A stretch of DNA of 31,295 nt from Dactylosporangium sp. AC04546 (GTDB lineage Bacteria > Actinomycetota > Actinomycetes > Mycobacteriales > Micromonosporaceae). The translations under genes and the position numbers were made by a program. The first letter of the stretch is position 1. Every line of letters starts with the position of its first letter. Shown piece by piece: positions 15,257 to 23,110 of this stretch. Under the pieces are notes generated by a model. That model had not been told where the DNA came from. It saw nothing but the letters and a program-made list of their open reading frames with translations, and searched no databases. The DNA is taken from contig NZ_JAHYSG010000133.1 of NCBI RefSeq assembly GCF_022095675.1, positions 1 to 31,295 of the forward strand, given 5' to 3'.

Positions 15257-17920
15257 ATGGCGAGCGCTCCCCCTCGCGAAAGCGGCACGCCCGTGGTCAG
15301 CAACCCGCGCACGTTCTGGATCGTCCTGCTCACCGCGGCGGGCGCCCTCGGCGCCGCGGCCGCCACCGGGCCGGTGCTCGGCCTGTACGCGGTCCTCGCC
15401 GTGGTGACCGCCGGCTCCCTCGCGCACGCCGGCGTGCTGATCCGCCTCGCCCTGCGCATCCACCGGGGCCGCCGCAGCTTCGGGCCGTGTCGCGGGGCCG
15501 GCTTCCTGGGCATGGGCGCCCTGGTCACCGGGGCCGGCGCGGCCGCGACCGGGATCGCCGCGCTCACCGGCGGCACGTCCGCGCCGGGCCTGATCGCGAC
15601 CGGGGCCACGCTCACCGCCGCGCCGACGTTCCTGCTCGGGCTGCTCCTGCTGCCCGGCACCGCACCGACCATGGGCGCCCGGCTGCGCCGCGTCCTCGAC
15701 GGGCTGGGCATCGGCGTCAGCCTGTTCGCCTGCGTGTGGATGCTGCTGCTGGCGGGCTCCGGGCCGGCCCCGCTCGCGGTGTCGCTGACCTGCTGCGTCA
15801 CCGTGTCGGTCGCGGTCATCACCGGGCTGCGCGCGGTCCGGCACCGGCCGGCCGCGCTGGCCTGCAGCGGCGGCGCCGCCGTGAGCGTGCTCGGGCTGAC
15901 GGGCCTCACGTTGGTACTGCTGGATCACCCGGAAACGCCGTGGCCGACCGGGCCCGCCTTCGTGGTCGCCGGGCTGGCCCTGCTCGCCGGGCCGTTCCTC
16001 ATCGTCACCGGGGCCCGGCGGGCCGACGACCGGCCGGGGCAGCCGCACGCCGCGGACGAGCACGGGACGTTCGCCGGCTACCCGCTGCTCGTCGGGCCGG
16101 CGGTGCTCGGGGCGGGCGTCGCCGCGTACCACTTCCTCACCGGCGGCGTCTTCGACCTGACCACGGTCGCGCTCGGGCTGTGCGCGTTCGCCGCGATGGG
16201 GGCGCGGGAGCTGCTCGCCGCGCGGGACATCCGGCGGTACGCCCAGACCCTGGTGCTGCGGGAGGCGCGCTTCCGCACCCTGGTCTCGGGCTCGACCGAC
16301 GTCGCCGTGGTGCTCGACGACGACCTGGTGGTGCGCTGGCAGTCACCGGCGGCCGCCCGGCAGTTCGGCCTGTCGGACCAGGACGTGCTGGGCCGCCCCC
16401 TGACCGACCTGCTGCACCCGGCGGACGCGACCGCGGCCGCCGCGGCCCTGCAGTCCGCGCTCACCGGCCGCGCGCAGGTGCTGCTCCAGGCCCGGCTGCG
16501 GGACGGGTTCGGGCGGTGGCGGGAGACCGAGTCGACGGTCAGCGACCAGCGCGCGGCGCCGGAGGTCGGCGGGCTCGTGGTGCACGTGCGGGACGTCGGC
16601 GACCGGGTCCAGCTGCAGCGCACGCTCGACGAGGTCACCTGGACCGATGACCAGACCGGCCTGGCCAACCGCCGCAAGTTCGTCGCCGCCGTGACCGACG
16701 CCCGGTCGGCCGGCGGCTGCGGGTCGGTGCTGGTGCTGGAGCTCGACCGGTTCGAGAGCGTCGCCGACCTGCACGGCCCGGCCGTGGCCAACGCCGTGCT
16801 CATCGAGGCGGCCCGCCGGCTGCGCAGCGCGATCGGCCGCGACGACCTGCCCGCCCGGCTCACCGCGGCGGCGTTCGCGGTGCTCACCGACGCGCCGCTC
16901 GTGCACGCGTTCGCGCTCGCGACCCGGCTGGCGACGGCCCTCGCCGAGCCGTTCCACCTGCCCGGCCACACCGTCCACCTCACCGCCGACGTCGGCGTGG
17001 CCGACCTGGCCGCCGCCGCGACGGCCGAGGAGGCGCTGCGCCACGCCGACGTGGCCCGCCGCCGGGCCCAGCAGCTGGCCCGCGGCCTGCCCGGCGGCCG
17101 GGTCGAGTGCTACGACAAGAGCTTCGAGGCGGCGCTCGTGCGGCGCACCGAGATCGAGCAGCAGCTGCCCGGCGTCGTCCGCCGGGGCGAGCTCGACCTG
17201 GTGTTCCAGCCGGTGACCGACCTGGCGCTGCGCCAGCCGGTGGGCGCCGAGGCGCTGCTGCGCTGGCGCCACCCGCGGCTCGGGCCGATCCCGCCGGCCG
17301 AGTTCCTGCCGATCGCCGAGGACCTCGGCCTGGCCGCCGAGATCGGCGAGTGGACCCTGCACCGGGCCTGCCGCCAGCTCTCCCGCTGGCGGGCCGACGG
17401 CCGCGAGCTGTGGATGTCGGTGAACGCCTCGGCCCGCCAGCTCGCCGACCCGGGCTGGCTGCCGCTGGTGGCCACGGCCATCGACACGCACTGCGTCCCG
17501 GCCGACGCGCTCATCGTGGAGGTCTCGGAGGCGGCCCTGCCCGACGACGGCGTGGCCGTGGAGCAGCTGGCCGGGCTGCGCGCGCTGGGCGCCCGCACGG
17601 CGATCGACCACTTCGGCACCGGCCCGACGGCGCTTGCCCACCTCCGCCGCCTGCCGATCGACGTGCTGAAGATCGACCGGGCCCTGTTCAGCGAGCCGGC
17701 CGGCCACCGCGGCCCGGCGACCCCGATCGTGGACGTGGTGGTGAGCCTGGCCCAGCGCCTGGGCATCGACGTGATCGCGGCCGGCCTGGAGACCGAGTCG
17801 CACGTCGACGTGGTGCGGGCGGCCGGGTGCCGGCTCGGGCAGGGGTTCCTGCTGAGCCGGCCCGACCACGCCGAGCACGTGGAGGCGTTTCTGGAACGGC
17901 ACCGCACCCGGCTGCTCTAG
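15257..17920 (+). CDS. Membrane PAS-GGDEF-EAL protein with degenerate active sites
   Basis: 887-residue c-di-GMP-family protein. Several hydrophobic helices fill residues 1 to about 330, followed by a PAS domain (about 336-448), a GGDEF domain (about 459-610) and an EAL domain (about 630-885). The GGDEF signature is replaced by T-A-A-A-F (about 535-539), so cyclase activity is unlikely. The EAL domain keeps EALLRW (665) and KIDR, but the metal motif DDFGTG reads DHFGTG (His785) and the usual EGVET reads AGLET, with Ala842 in place of the conserved Glu. Phosphodiesterase activity is therefore doubtful, and it may act as a c-di-GMP receptor or scaffold (inference). ATG 15257 has no clear ribosome site; GTG 15293 is an alternative. 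Confidence 0.88.
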   Translation: MASAPPRESGTPVVSNPRTFWIVLLTAAGALGAAAATGPVLGLYAVLAVVTAGSLAHAGVLIRLALRIHRGRRSFGPCRGAGFLGMGALVTGAGAAATGIAALTGGTSAPGLIATGATLTAAPTFLLGLLLLPGTAPTMGARLRRVLDGLGIGVSLFACVWMLLLAGSGPAPLAVSLTCCVTVSVAVITGLRAVRHRPAALACSGGAAVSVLGLTGLTLVLLDHPETPWPTGPAFVVAGLALLAGPFLIVTGARRADDRPGQPHAADEHGTFAGYPLLVGPAVLGAGVAAYHFLTGGVFDLTTVALGLCAFAAMGARELLAARDIRRYAQTLVLREARFRTLVSGSTDVAVVLDDDLVVRWQSPAAARQFGLSDQDVLGRPLTDLLHPADATAAAAALQSALTGRAQVLLQARLRDGFGRWRETESTVSDQRAAPEVGGLVVHVRDVGDRVQLQRTLDEVTWTDDQTGLANRRKFVAAVTDARSAGGCGSVLVLELDRFESVADLHGPAVANAVLIEAARRLRSAIGRDDLPARLTAAAFAVLTDAPLVHAFALATRLATALAEPFHLPGHTVHLTADVGVADLAAAATAEEALRHADVARRRAQQLARGLPGGRVECYDKSFEAALVRRTEIEQQLPGVVRRGELDLVFQPVTDLALRQPVGAEALLRWRHPRLGPIPPAEFLPIAEDLGLAAEIGEWTLHRACRQLSRWRADGRELWMSVNASARQLADPGWLPLVATAIDTHCVPADALIVEVSEAALPDDGVAVEQLAGLRALGARTAIDHFGTGPTALAHLRRLPIDVLKIDRALFSEPAGHRGPATPIVDVVVSLAQRLGIDVIAAGLETESHVDVVRAAGCRLGQGFLLSRPDHAEHVEAFLERHRTRLL

Positions 17921-17961
17921 TACCACCTACATCGGCGTCGGTGAATTGATGTGCGGAAACG

Positions 17962-19323
17962 TCAGCTCTGGGCGAGCGAGTCGCCCAGGGCCACCACGGC
18001 GGCGTCGAGCTCCGCGTACGCGGCCTGGGTCGTGATGGAGCCCTCCCGCTGGCGGCTGCGGAGGTTGTCGCGGAGGGCGGTGATCTTCCGGGCCGCGTCG
18101 ATCTGGTTGGCCATCAGGTTGTTGACCTGGTTGCGGATGTCCTCGGCGACGTCCGTGCGGACCTCACCCGTGGCCGCGCGGCGGTCGACGGCGTCGAGGA
18201 CCGCGCGGCTCGCCTGCTCCGGGGTCAGGCGGGGCGCCGACGCCGACGGGGACGCCGACGGACGGCTCGGCGGGCTCGCCGGCGTCGTCGTCGAGGTCGC
18301 GCGGCTGCCCACCGGCGGGGTCACCGTGGTCGTCGGCTGGAGGATGATCGGGGGCGGGACCGACACGACGATGCTGACCGACGGGGCGGCGTTCGGCTGG
18401 GCCGGCGGGTCGTCGTCCTGCAGCAGCAGGACGAGCACCAGCAGGACCACCGCCAGGGCCAGCGGCGCGGAGACCGCGGCCAGCCAGCGGCGGCGACGCG
18501 CCGACGGCAGCGGCGGGTTGAGGGTCGCGGCGACCTCGGCGGCCGTCGGGCGGTCGCGGGGGTTGGCCGACAGGCAGCGGTGACAGATCGCCGCGACCCG
18601 CGCCGGCAGGCCGGGGACCGCCAGCGGCGGGTAGTAGCCGTCGGCGAGGGCCCGCTCCAGCTCCTCCCAGGTCGCGGCCGGATACGGCGTCGCGCCGGTG
18701 AGCATCTCGTACAGCAGGACGCCCAGCGCGTACACGTCCGTGGCACCGGTCGCGGGCGCGCCGACCAGGCGCTCGGGGGCGACGTACGGCGGGGTGCCGA
18801 ACGTGACCTCCTCGCGCTGGCCCTCCTCGGCGGCGATGCCGAAGTCGAGCAGCTTGACGCCGTCCGTGGTCAGCATGACGTTCTCGGGCGTCACGTCGCG
18901 GTGCACCACCCCGCGCCGGTGGGCGGCGTTGAGGACCTCGGCGACCGTCGAGGCCACCGCGACCGCCTCGGGCCACGGCAGCGGGCCCTCCACGAGGCGG
19001 CTGGCCAGCGACGCGCCGTCGAGCAGCTGCATGACGACGTACGCCGCGATCCGCCCGCGCGGGGTGACCGTCTCGCCGTAGTCGTAGACGCCGATCGCGT
19101 TCGGGTGCTCGATGCGCGCGGCGGCCCGGGCCTCGCGGCGGATCCGGTCGCGCTGGCCACCGTCGGTGCCGATCGGGCCGTCGAGCACCTTCACCGCGAC
19201 GGTGCGCTCGAGCGTGGCGTCCCACGCGCGCCACACCACCGACATGCCGCCCGTGCCGACGGGCTCTTTGAGGATGTACCGGCGGGCGAGCACGTCGCCC
19301 TCCCGGAGCTGTCCGCCGCGCAT
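17962..19323 (-). CDS. Transmembrane Ser/Thr protein kinase
   Basis: 453-residue Hanks-type kinase. The domain (about 15-270) has GTGGMSVVW, Lys45 in VAVKVL, DFG (160-162), GTPPYVAPE (about 176-184) and a catalytic loop HRDVTPEN (141-148), where Thr replaces the usual Lys. A single membrane helix (about 280-302) leads to an outside region: a Thr/Pro/Ser-rich linker, then about 90 mostly helical charged residues (from LTPEQASRAVLDAVD). There are no PASTA repeats. The helical domain's ligand is unknown. ATG 19323 follows the LacI stop by one base, so the two are translated from one message. The gene converges on the PAS-GGDEF-EAL gene with a 41-base gap. Confidence 0.9.
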   Translation of the reverse strand: MRGGQLREGDVLARRYILKEPVGTGGMSVVWRAWDATLERTVAVKVLDGPIGTDGGQRDRIRREARAAARIEHPNAIGVYDYGETVTPRGRIAAYVVMQLLDGASLASRLVEGPLPWPEAVAVASTVAEVLNAAHRRGVVHRDVTPENVMLTTDGVKLLDFGIAAEEGQREEVTFGTPPYVAPERLVGAPATGATDVYALGVLLYEMLTGATPYPAATWEELERALADGYYPPLAVPGLPARVAAICHRCLSANPRDRPTAAEVAATLNPPLPSARRRRWLAAVSAPLALAVVLLVLVLLLQDDDPPAQPNAAPSVSIVVSVPPPIILQPTTTVTPPVGSRATSTTTPASPPSRPSASPSASAPRLTPEQASRAVLDAVDRRAATGEVRTDVAEDIRNQVNNLMANQIDAARKITALRDNLRSRQREGSITTQAAYAELDAAVVALGDSLAQS

Positions 19324-19324
19324 C

Positions 19325-20308
19325 CTACGTGGAGGCTCGCACGACGAGCTCGGTCGGCAGGACCGGGTTGTCCAGCGACCGGTCGAGCAGCAGCGCCGCG
19401 ATGAGCGCGCCGAGCTCCTCGACCGGCTGGCGGACGGTGGTGAGGGCCGGCGTGGTGAACCCGGCCAGCGGCGCGTCGTCGAAGCCGACGACGGCCACGT
19501 CGGCCGGGACCCGGCGGCCGGCCTTGCGCAGCGCCTGGAGGGCGCCGGCGGCCATCGCGTCGGACGCCACGAAGAGGCCGTCGAGGCGCGGCACCCGGTC
19601 GAGCAGCCAGGCCGCGGCATGGCCACCGGACGGGGTGGTGAAGTCACCGTACGCCACGATGGGCTGGCGACCGGCCGCCTCCATCGCCCGCCGGTACCCG
19701 TCGAGGCGGTCGGCGGCCGCCGGCGAGTCGGGCGGGCCGGCGATCGTGGCGATCGTGCGGCGACCACGCAGGAGCAGGTGCTCGACGGCCTGGCGGGCGC
19801 CGTCGCGGTTGTCGACGTCGGCGAACGGCATCTCGACCGGCGGGCGGCCGGCGGCCCGCAGGGGCACCAGCGACGCGGTGAGCGAGACGACGAGGGGGTG
19901 CTTGGCCTCGGCCCCGAGCACCAGCACGCCCGACACGCCGCCGGAGGTCAGGAACTGGGTGGTGGTCGCGACGGTACCGCGGGTCGCCGTCATGGTGACC
20001 AGGGGTACACCTTCGCGGGAAAGGGCTTCCTCGGCGCCCGCGAGCAGCCGGGCGCAGAAGTTGTCGTGGAACATCCGGGCCGTCGACTCGAACACCAGCG
20101 CCGCGACCGGGCCGGTGACGGCCTGGCCGGCCTGCCGGGGGGCGCGGTGGCGGACGTAGCCGAGCCGGTTGATGGCGTCGTGGACCTGCACGCGGGCGGA
20201 GGTGCTCACCCGGACCCGCCCGGTGAGGACGCGCGACACGGTGGCGGCGGAGACCCCCGCCGCGGCGGCGACCTCGGTGACGGTTGGCGGCGAGGGCTCG
20301 TCAGGCAT
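19325..20308 (-). CDS. LacI-family transcriptional regulator
   Basis: 327-residue LacI/GalR regulator. The N-terminal headpiece is canonical: TVTEVAAAAGVSAATVSRVLTG with a hinge-helix-like NRLGYVRHR. The periplasmic-binding-protein-like core follows, with the typical DGLFVASDAMAAGALQALRKAGRRVPADVAVVGFDD and TTVRQPVEELG. It should bind a sugar or similar effector. The ATG start has GGAG five bases upstream; an in-frame extension to 20392 is not needed. An inverted repeat of LacI-operator type lies at 20326-20337 just upstream, indicating autoregulation. It is co-transcribed with a membrane Ser/Thr kinase, not with a transporter or glycosidase, which is unusual for the family. Confidence 0.92.
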   Translation of the reverse strand: MPDEPSPPTVTEVAAAAGVSAATVSRVLTGRVRVSTSARVQVHDAINRLGYVRHRAPRQAGQAVTGPVAALVFESTARMFHDNFCARLLAGAEEALSREGVPLVTMTATRGTVATTTQFLTSGGVSGVLVLGAEAKHPLVVSLTASLVPLRAAGRPPVEMPFADVDNRDGARQAVEHLLLRGRRTIATIAGPPDSPAAADRLDGYRRAMEAAGRQPIVAYGDFTTPSGGHAAAWLLDRVPRLDGLFVASDAMAAGALQALRKAGRRVPADVAVVGFDDAPLAGFTTPALTTVRQPVEELGALIAALLLDRSLDNPVLPTELVVRAST

Positions 20309-20325
20309 CCCGTCTCCTGTGGGAG

Positions 20326-20337
20326 CGAAACATTTCG
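20326..20337. promoter_or_regulatory. LacI-type operator upstream of the LacI gene
   Basis: CGAAA-CA-TTTCG is a 5-bp-arm palindrome 17 bases upstream of the LacI start codon. Actinobacterial LacI-family operators often have this CGAAAC/TTTCG form. It lies where the promoter of the LacI-kinase operon should be, so autoregulation is the simplest reading. Confidence 0.6.
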
Positions 20338-20454
20338 TTACCGGGCAACGCCGCGGGCGGTCGGCGTCGACCCTGCGGTCAGCGTCAGCCACGGTTACCG
20401 AGATGTCAACTATGGGTTTCGATCAGCTGGAGGGTCACTGCATTTCCGACCAAA

Positions 20455-20484
20455 TTGCACTGTGTCAAGCATCGCGGGGACTAT
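20455..20484 (+). promoter_or_regulatory. Possible promoter of the soluble kinase gene
   Basis: TTGCAC (20455-20460) and GACTAT (20479-20484) are separated by 18 bases and lie about 35 bases before the GTG start. They match -35 and -10 boxes only partly. The rest of the 211-bp gap (20309-20519) shows nothing else beyond the LacI-type operator. Confidence 0.3.
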
Positions 20485-20519
20485 CGCAACGGCGACCGAA
20501 TAGGGAATAGTCGACGATT

Positions 20520-21338
20520 GTGTCCGGGATCGACGTTGGCCGCAGGGTGCTCGAACGATACCTGTTGGTCCGCCCGATCGCCCGGGGCGGCATGTCACTG
20601 GTGTACGAGGCCGTCGATCTGGACCGGTTACGCCCGGCCGCGGTGAAGGTGCTGGCGCCGGCGTTCGCGCACAACACGCGGGCCACCCACGCCGCCCGCC
20701 GCGAGCCGCACCTCATGCAGCGGATGCGGCACCCGACGGTGCCGAAGATCTTCGGGTACGGCGAGATCGAGGCCGGCCGGGTGAGCGTGCCCGCGATGGC
20801 GATGGAGCTGCTCAACGGCATCCCCCTCGCGGAGCGCCTGGCCGCCGGGCCGCTGCCCTGGCAGGAGGCGGTGGAGATCGCCGCCTCGATCGCCGAGCTG
20901 CTGGCCGTCGCGCACCGCCGGGGCATCGCGCACCGCGACCTGACCGCCCACAACGTCATGCTCACCACGGCCGGGGTCAAGATCATCGACTTCGGGCTCG
21001 CGGTGCCGTTCGCCCACCCGGCGGCCGTGAAGGTCGAGCACGCGCCGGCCTGGGACGTCTACGCGCTCGGCGTCCTGCTGTACCAGATGCTCACCGGCCG
21101 CTCGCCGCACGCGCCCGGCGCCCGGTTGCTGCACGCCGCCCCGACGCCGGTGGTCCTCACGCCCGGCCTGCCACGCTCCGTAGCCGAGCTGTGCCGGCAG
21201 TGCATGGCGAAGCGGCCCGGCGACCGCCCGGAGAGCGCGGCGGTGGCCCTGTCGCTGTGGGCCGAGTTCGCACCCGGCTGGCAACGGCCGGACGCCCTCA
21301 CCGAGAGCTACGGCACACCGAGCAATCACGCTGTGTAA
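20520..21338 (+). CDS. Soluble Ser/Thr kinase-like protein with a shortened activation segment
   Basis: 272-residue stand-alone kinase fold with no membrane helix. Conserved pieces: glycine loop IARGGMSLVY (20-29), Lys43 in AVKVL, Glu62, HRDLTAHN (138-145, Thr for the usual Lys) and DFG (157-159). Only 19 residues separate DFG from the F-helix DVYALG (179-184), against 33 in the neighbouring membrane kinase, and the GTPxYxAPE segment is missing altogether. ATP binding looks intact, but substrate recognition should be altered, so it could be a pseudokinase or act on a special partner. GTG start, with a weak purine stretch about 15 bases upstream. It diverges from the LacI-kinase operon. Confidence 0.85.
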   Translation: MSGIDVGRRVLERYLLVRPIARGGMSLVYEAVDLDRLRPAAVKVLAPAFAHNTRATHAARREPHLMQRMRHPTVPKIFGYGEIEAGRVSVPAMAMELLNGIPLAERLAAGPLPWQEAVEIAASIAELLAVAHRRGIAHRDLTAHNVMLTTAGVKIIDFGLAVPFAHPAAVKVEHAPAWDVYALGVLLYQMLTGRSPHAPGARLLHAAPTPVVLTPGLPRSVAELCRQCMAKRPGDRPESAAVALSLWAEFAPGWQRPDALTESYGTPSNHAV

Positions 21339-21516
21339 CAGCCGCGTTTGGCCTGCGTAAGGGCCCTGTCGGGTGCTTGGGCGAACTTCGGCCAGACCCG
21401 CTCGTCACCCATTGTGATCGTCCCTCGGCCGCGACAAGCTTCTCGGACAAGGTGCACGACGGTTGCCGTCAGGGAGCCGGAGCGCACCACCATCGGATAG
21501 CCGAGGGGAAGCTGTC

Positions 21517-21678
21517 ATGTCATGCACGAAGGTCGCCGGGGGCGCCGCAACCTGTGCCGCAGGTTCGCTGCCCGTCACCGGCAGCCCGGTCCTCGCCATC
21601 GTGATCGCCGGTGTCGCGCTCGTCGTCACCGGTGCCCTGATGGTCCGGGCGTCCCGCTTCAACCGCAGCGCCGCCTGA
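21517..21678 (+). CDS. LPxTG-type microprotein (53 residues)
   Basis: Very small protein that is almost only a cell-wall sorting signal: 17 residues including Cys3 and Cys13, then LPVTG (18-22), a hydrophobic helix (about 23-43) and an Arg-containing tail (RASRFNR...). There is no signal peptide; the short N-terminus would have to cross the membrane with the basic tail staying inside. If a sortase cuts it, the outside product is a peptide of about 21 residues. The ATG start has GAGGGGAAG seven bases upstream. The next gene, a GT2 synthase, starts three bases after its stop, so they are surely co-expressed. Function unknown; no sortase gene is in the window. Confidence 0.72.
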   Translation: MSCTKVAGGAATCAAGSLPVTGSPVLAIVIAGVALVVTGALMVRASRFNRSAA

Positions 21679-21681
21679 CCC

Positions 21682-22992
21682 ATGACGGCGATCCTGCTGG
21701 TCGGCTTCGCGCTCCTGGCGCTGTGGCCGGCGTACAACCTGGCACTGGTGGTCTTCTCCGCCGGTGACTCGGCCACCGCCGCCCACCGCCGGCGGCGCGA
21801 CGCCATCGCGCCGAACGGAAACGAGCCGCTGACCTTCTGGATCGTCGTGCCCGCCCTCAACGAGGAACGGGTGGTCGGCCGGACGGTCTCCGCCGCCCTG
21901 GCACTGACGGGCCCGGCGGGCACACGCACCAGGGTCCTGGTGGTCGATGACGGATCGGACGACGGCACCCCGGACGTGCTGGCCGGCATCGACCACCCGG
22001 GCCTGACGGTCCTGCGCCGCGACTTCCCCAATGCCCGCAAGGGCAAGGGCGAGGCACTCAACGCGGCGTTCCGGACCATCCGGGACCTGACCCTGCGGTA
22101 CGGCGAGGACCCGGCCCGGGTCGCGGTCGGCGTCATCGACGGCGACGGCCGCGGCAGCGCGAACATCCTCAGGGAGGTGTCGCGGCTCATGCGCGACCCC
22201 TCGGTCGGGGCGGTGCAGACGCGGGTGCGGATCCACAACCGCGACAAGGTGCTCGGCGCGGTGCAGGACCTGGAGTTCGCCGCGATCGCCAACGCCAGCC
22301 AGCTGCTGCGCGACGCGGCGGGGACGGTCGGGCTGGGCGGCAACGGGCAGTTCGCGCGGCTGTCGTCACTGATGCGCCTCGGTGACGCGCCGTGGTCGCA
22401 CTGCCTGGTCGAGGACCTGGAGCTGGGGCTGCGGATGCACCTCGGCGGGGACCGGATCCGGTACACGTCGATCGCGCACGTCAAGCAGCAGGGGCTCGTC
22501 GACGTGCGGCGGCTGCTGCGCCAGCGGACCCGGTGGGCGCAGGGGAACCTGCAGTGCGTCTCCTACCTGCCCCGGCTGGTCGCCTCGCGGCGCATCCGCA
22601 ACCACGCGCTGCTGGAGATGCTGTACTACCTGCTCGCGCCGTGGATGAACGCCTTCGGCACGGCGGCCGTGCTGTCCCTGTGGACGGTCGCGATGTGGCG
22701 CCTGCTCCCCGGGAACGGCGACACCTTCATGATCCACTCCTGGGGCCAGATGGGGCACGTCGCCGCCTTCTGGGCGGCCGGCATGACGGCGCCGGGGCTC
22801 ATCTGGGCGCTGGTCCACCGGGTGCAGCTGCGCGACGAGAAGCTCTCGACGCTGCTGCTCGCGGCGCTCGCGTACCCCTTCTTCCTCATGCTCGGCCTGG
22901 TGAGCACCTGGCGGGCGATCGGCCGGCAGGTCGGGCGCCGCCAGACCTGGGCCAAGACCGAACGGCTCGCCGAGGAGCCCGTGGCCGCGTAG
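21682..22992 (+). CDS. Processive GT2 polysaccharide synthase-like glycosyltransferase
   Basis: 436-residue inverting family-2 glycosyltransferase. One N-terminal membrane helix (about 3-25) precedes the catalytic domain: PALNEE, VVDDGSDDG (Asp89-Asp90), DGD (153-155, metal/UDP), GLGGNGQF, VEDLELG (Glu244-Asp245, base region) and QRTRWAQG (281-288). The D, DxD, ED, QxxRW set marks processive synthases such as cellulose, chitin, hyaluronan or poly-GlcNAc synthases. Three or four C-terminal membrane helices (about 300-415) would form the export channel. The product is unknown; the neighbouring UDP-GlcNAc epimerase and deacetylase-like protein favour an N-acetylhexosamine polymer (inference). 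It lacks a PilZ domain. Confidence 0.9.
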   Translation: MTAILLVGFALLALWPAYNLALVVFSAGDSATAAHRRRRDAIAPNGNEPLTFWIVVPALNEERVVGRTVSAALALTGPAGTRTRVLVVDDGSDDGTPDVLAGIDHPGLTVLRRDFPNARKGKGEALNAAFRTIRDLTLRYGEDPARVAVGVIDGDGRGSANILREVSRLMRDPSVGAVQTRVRIHNRDKVLGAVQDLEFAAIANASQLLRDAAGTVGLGGNGQFARLSSLMRLGDAPWSHCLVEDLELGLRMHLGGDRIRYTSIAHVKQQGLVDVRRLLRQRTRWAQGNLQCVSYLPRLVASRRIRNHALLEMLYYLLAPWMNAFGTAAVLSLWTVAMWRLLPGNGDTFMIHSWGQMGHVAAFWAAGMTAPGLIWALVHRVQLRDEKLSTLLLAALAYPFFLMLGLVSTWRAIGRQVGRRQTWAKTERLAEEPVAA

Positions 22993-23020
22993 TCAATGTT
23001 GATTTTCGTCAACGTTGACT
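22991..23020 (+). promoter_or_regulatory. Hairpin / twin TCAAyGTTGA palindromes between GT2 and wecB
   Basis: AGTCAATGTTGA (22991-23002) and TCAACGTTGACT (23009-23020) form a 12-bp stem with one G/T pair and a TTTTCG loop, beginning inside the GT2 stop codon. Each arm also holds a ten-base palindrome, TCAA(T/C)GTTGA, repeated 16 bp apart, so it could instead be a pair of operators. TTGACT at the end resembles a -35 box for wecB. Terminator, attenuator or operator cannot be separated by eye. Confidence 0.5.
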
Positions 23021-23110
23021 CCTCCGGACGACATCAACGCAGAGTGCTCCACAGGACGTGGGCGCTCCTCCCCCGCACGGACGCGGCCCACCGCAAAAGG
23101 TGACCCACAC

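Noticed and set aside
17921..17961. Terminator between the convergent GGDEF-EAL and kinase genes
   Set aside because: Only a weak five-base pairing (ACATC/GATGT) is visible; not convincing.
20479..20512. GACTAT...ATAGTC inverted repeat before the soluble kinase
   Set aside because: Six-base arms 22 bases apart are expected by chance and overlap a possible -10 box.
21339..21516. Riboswitch leader before the LPxTG-GT2 operon
   Set aside because: I looked for c-di-AMP and c-di-GMP type consensus blocks and found none; only the ribosome site is supported.
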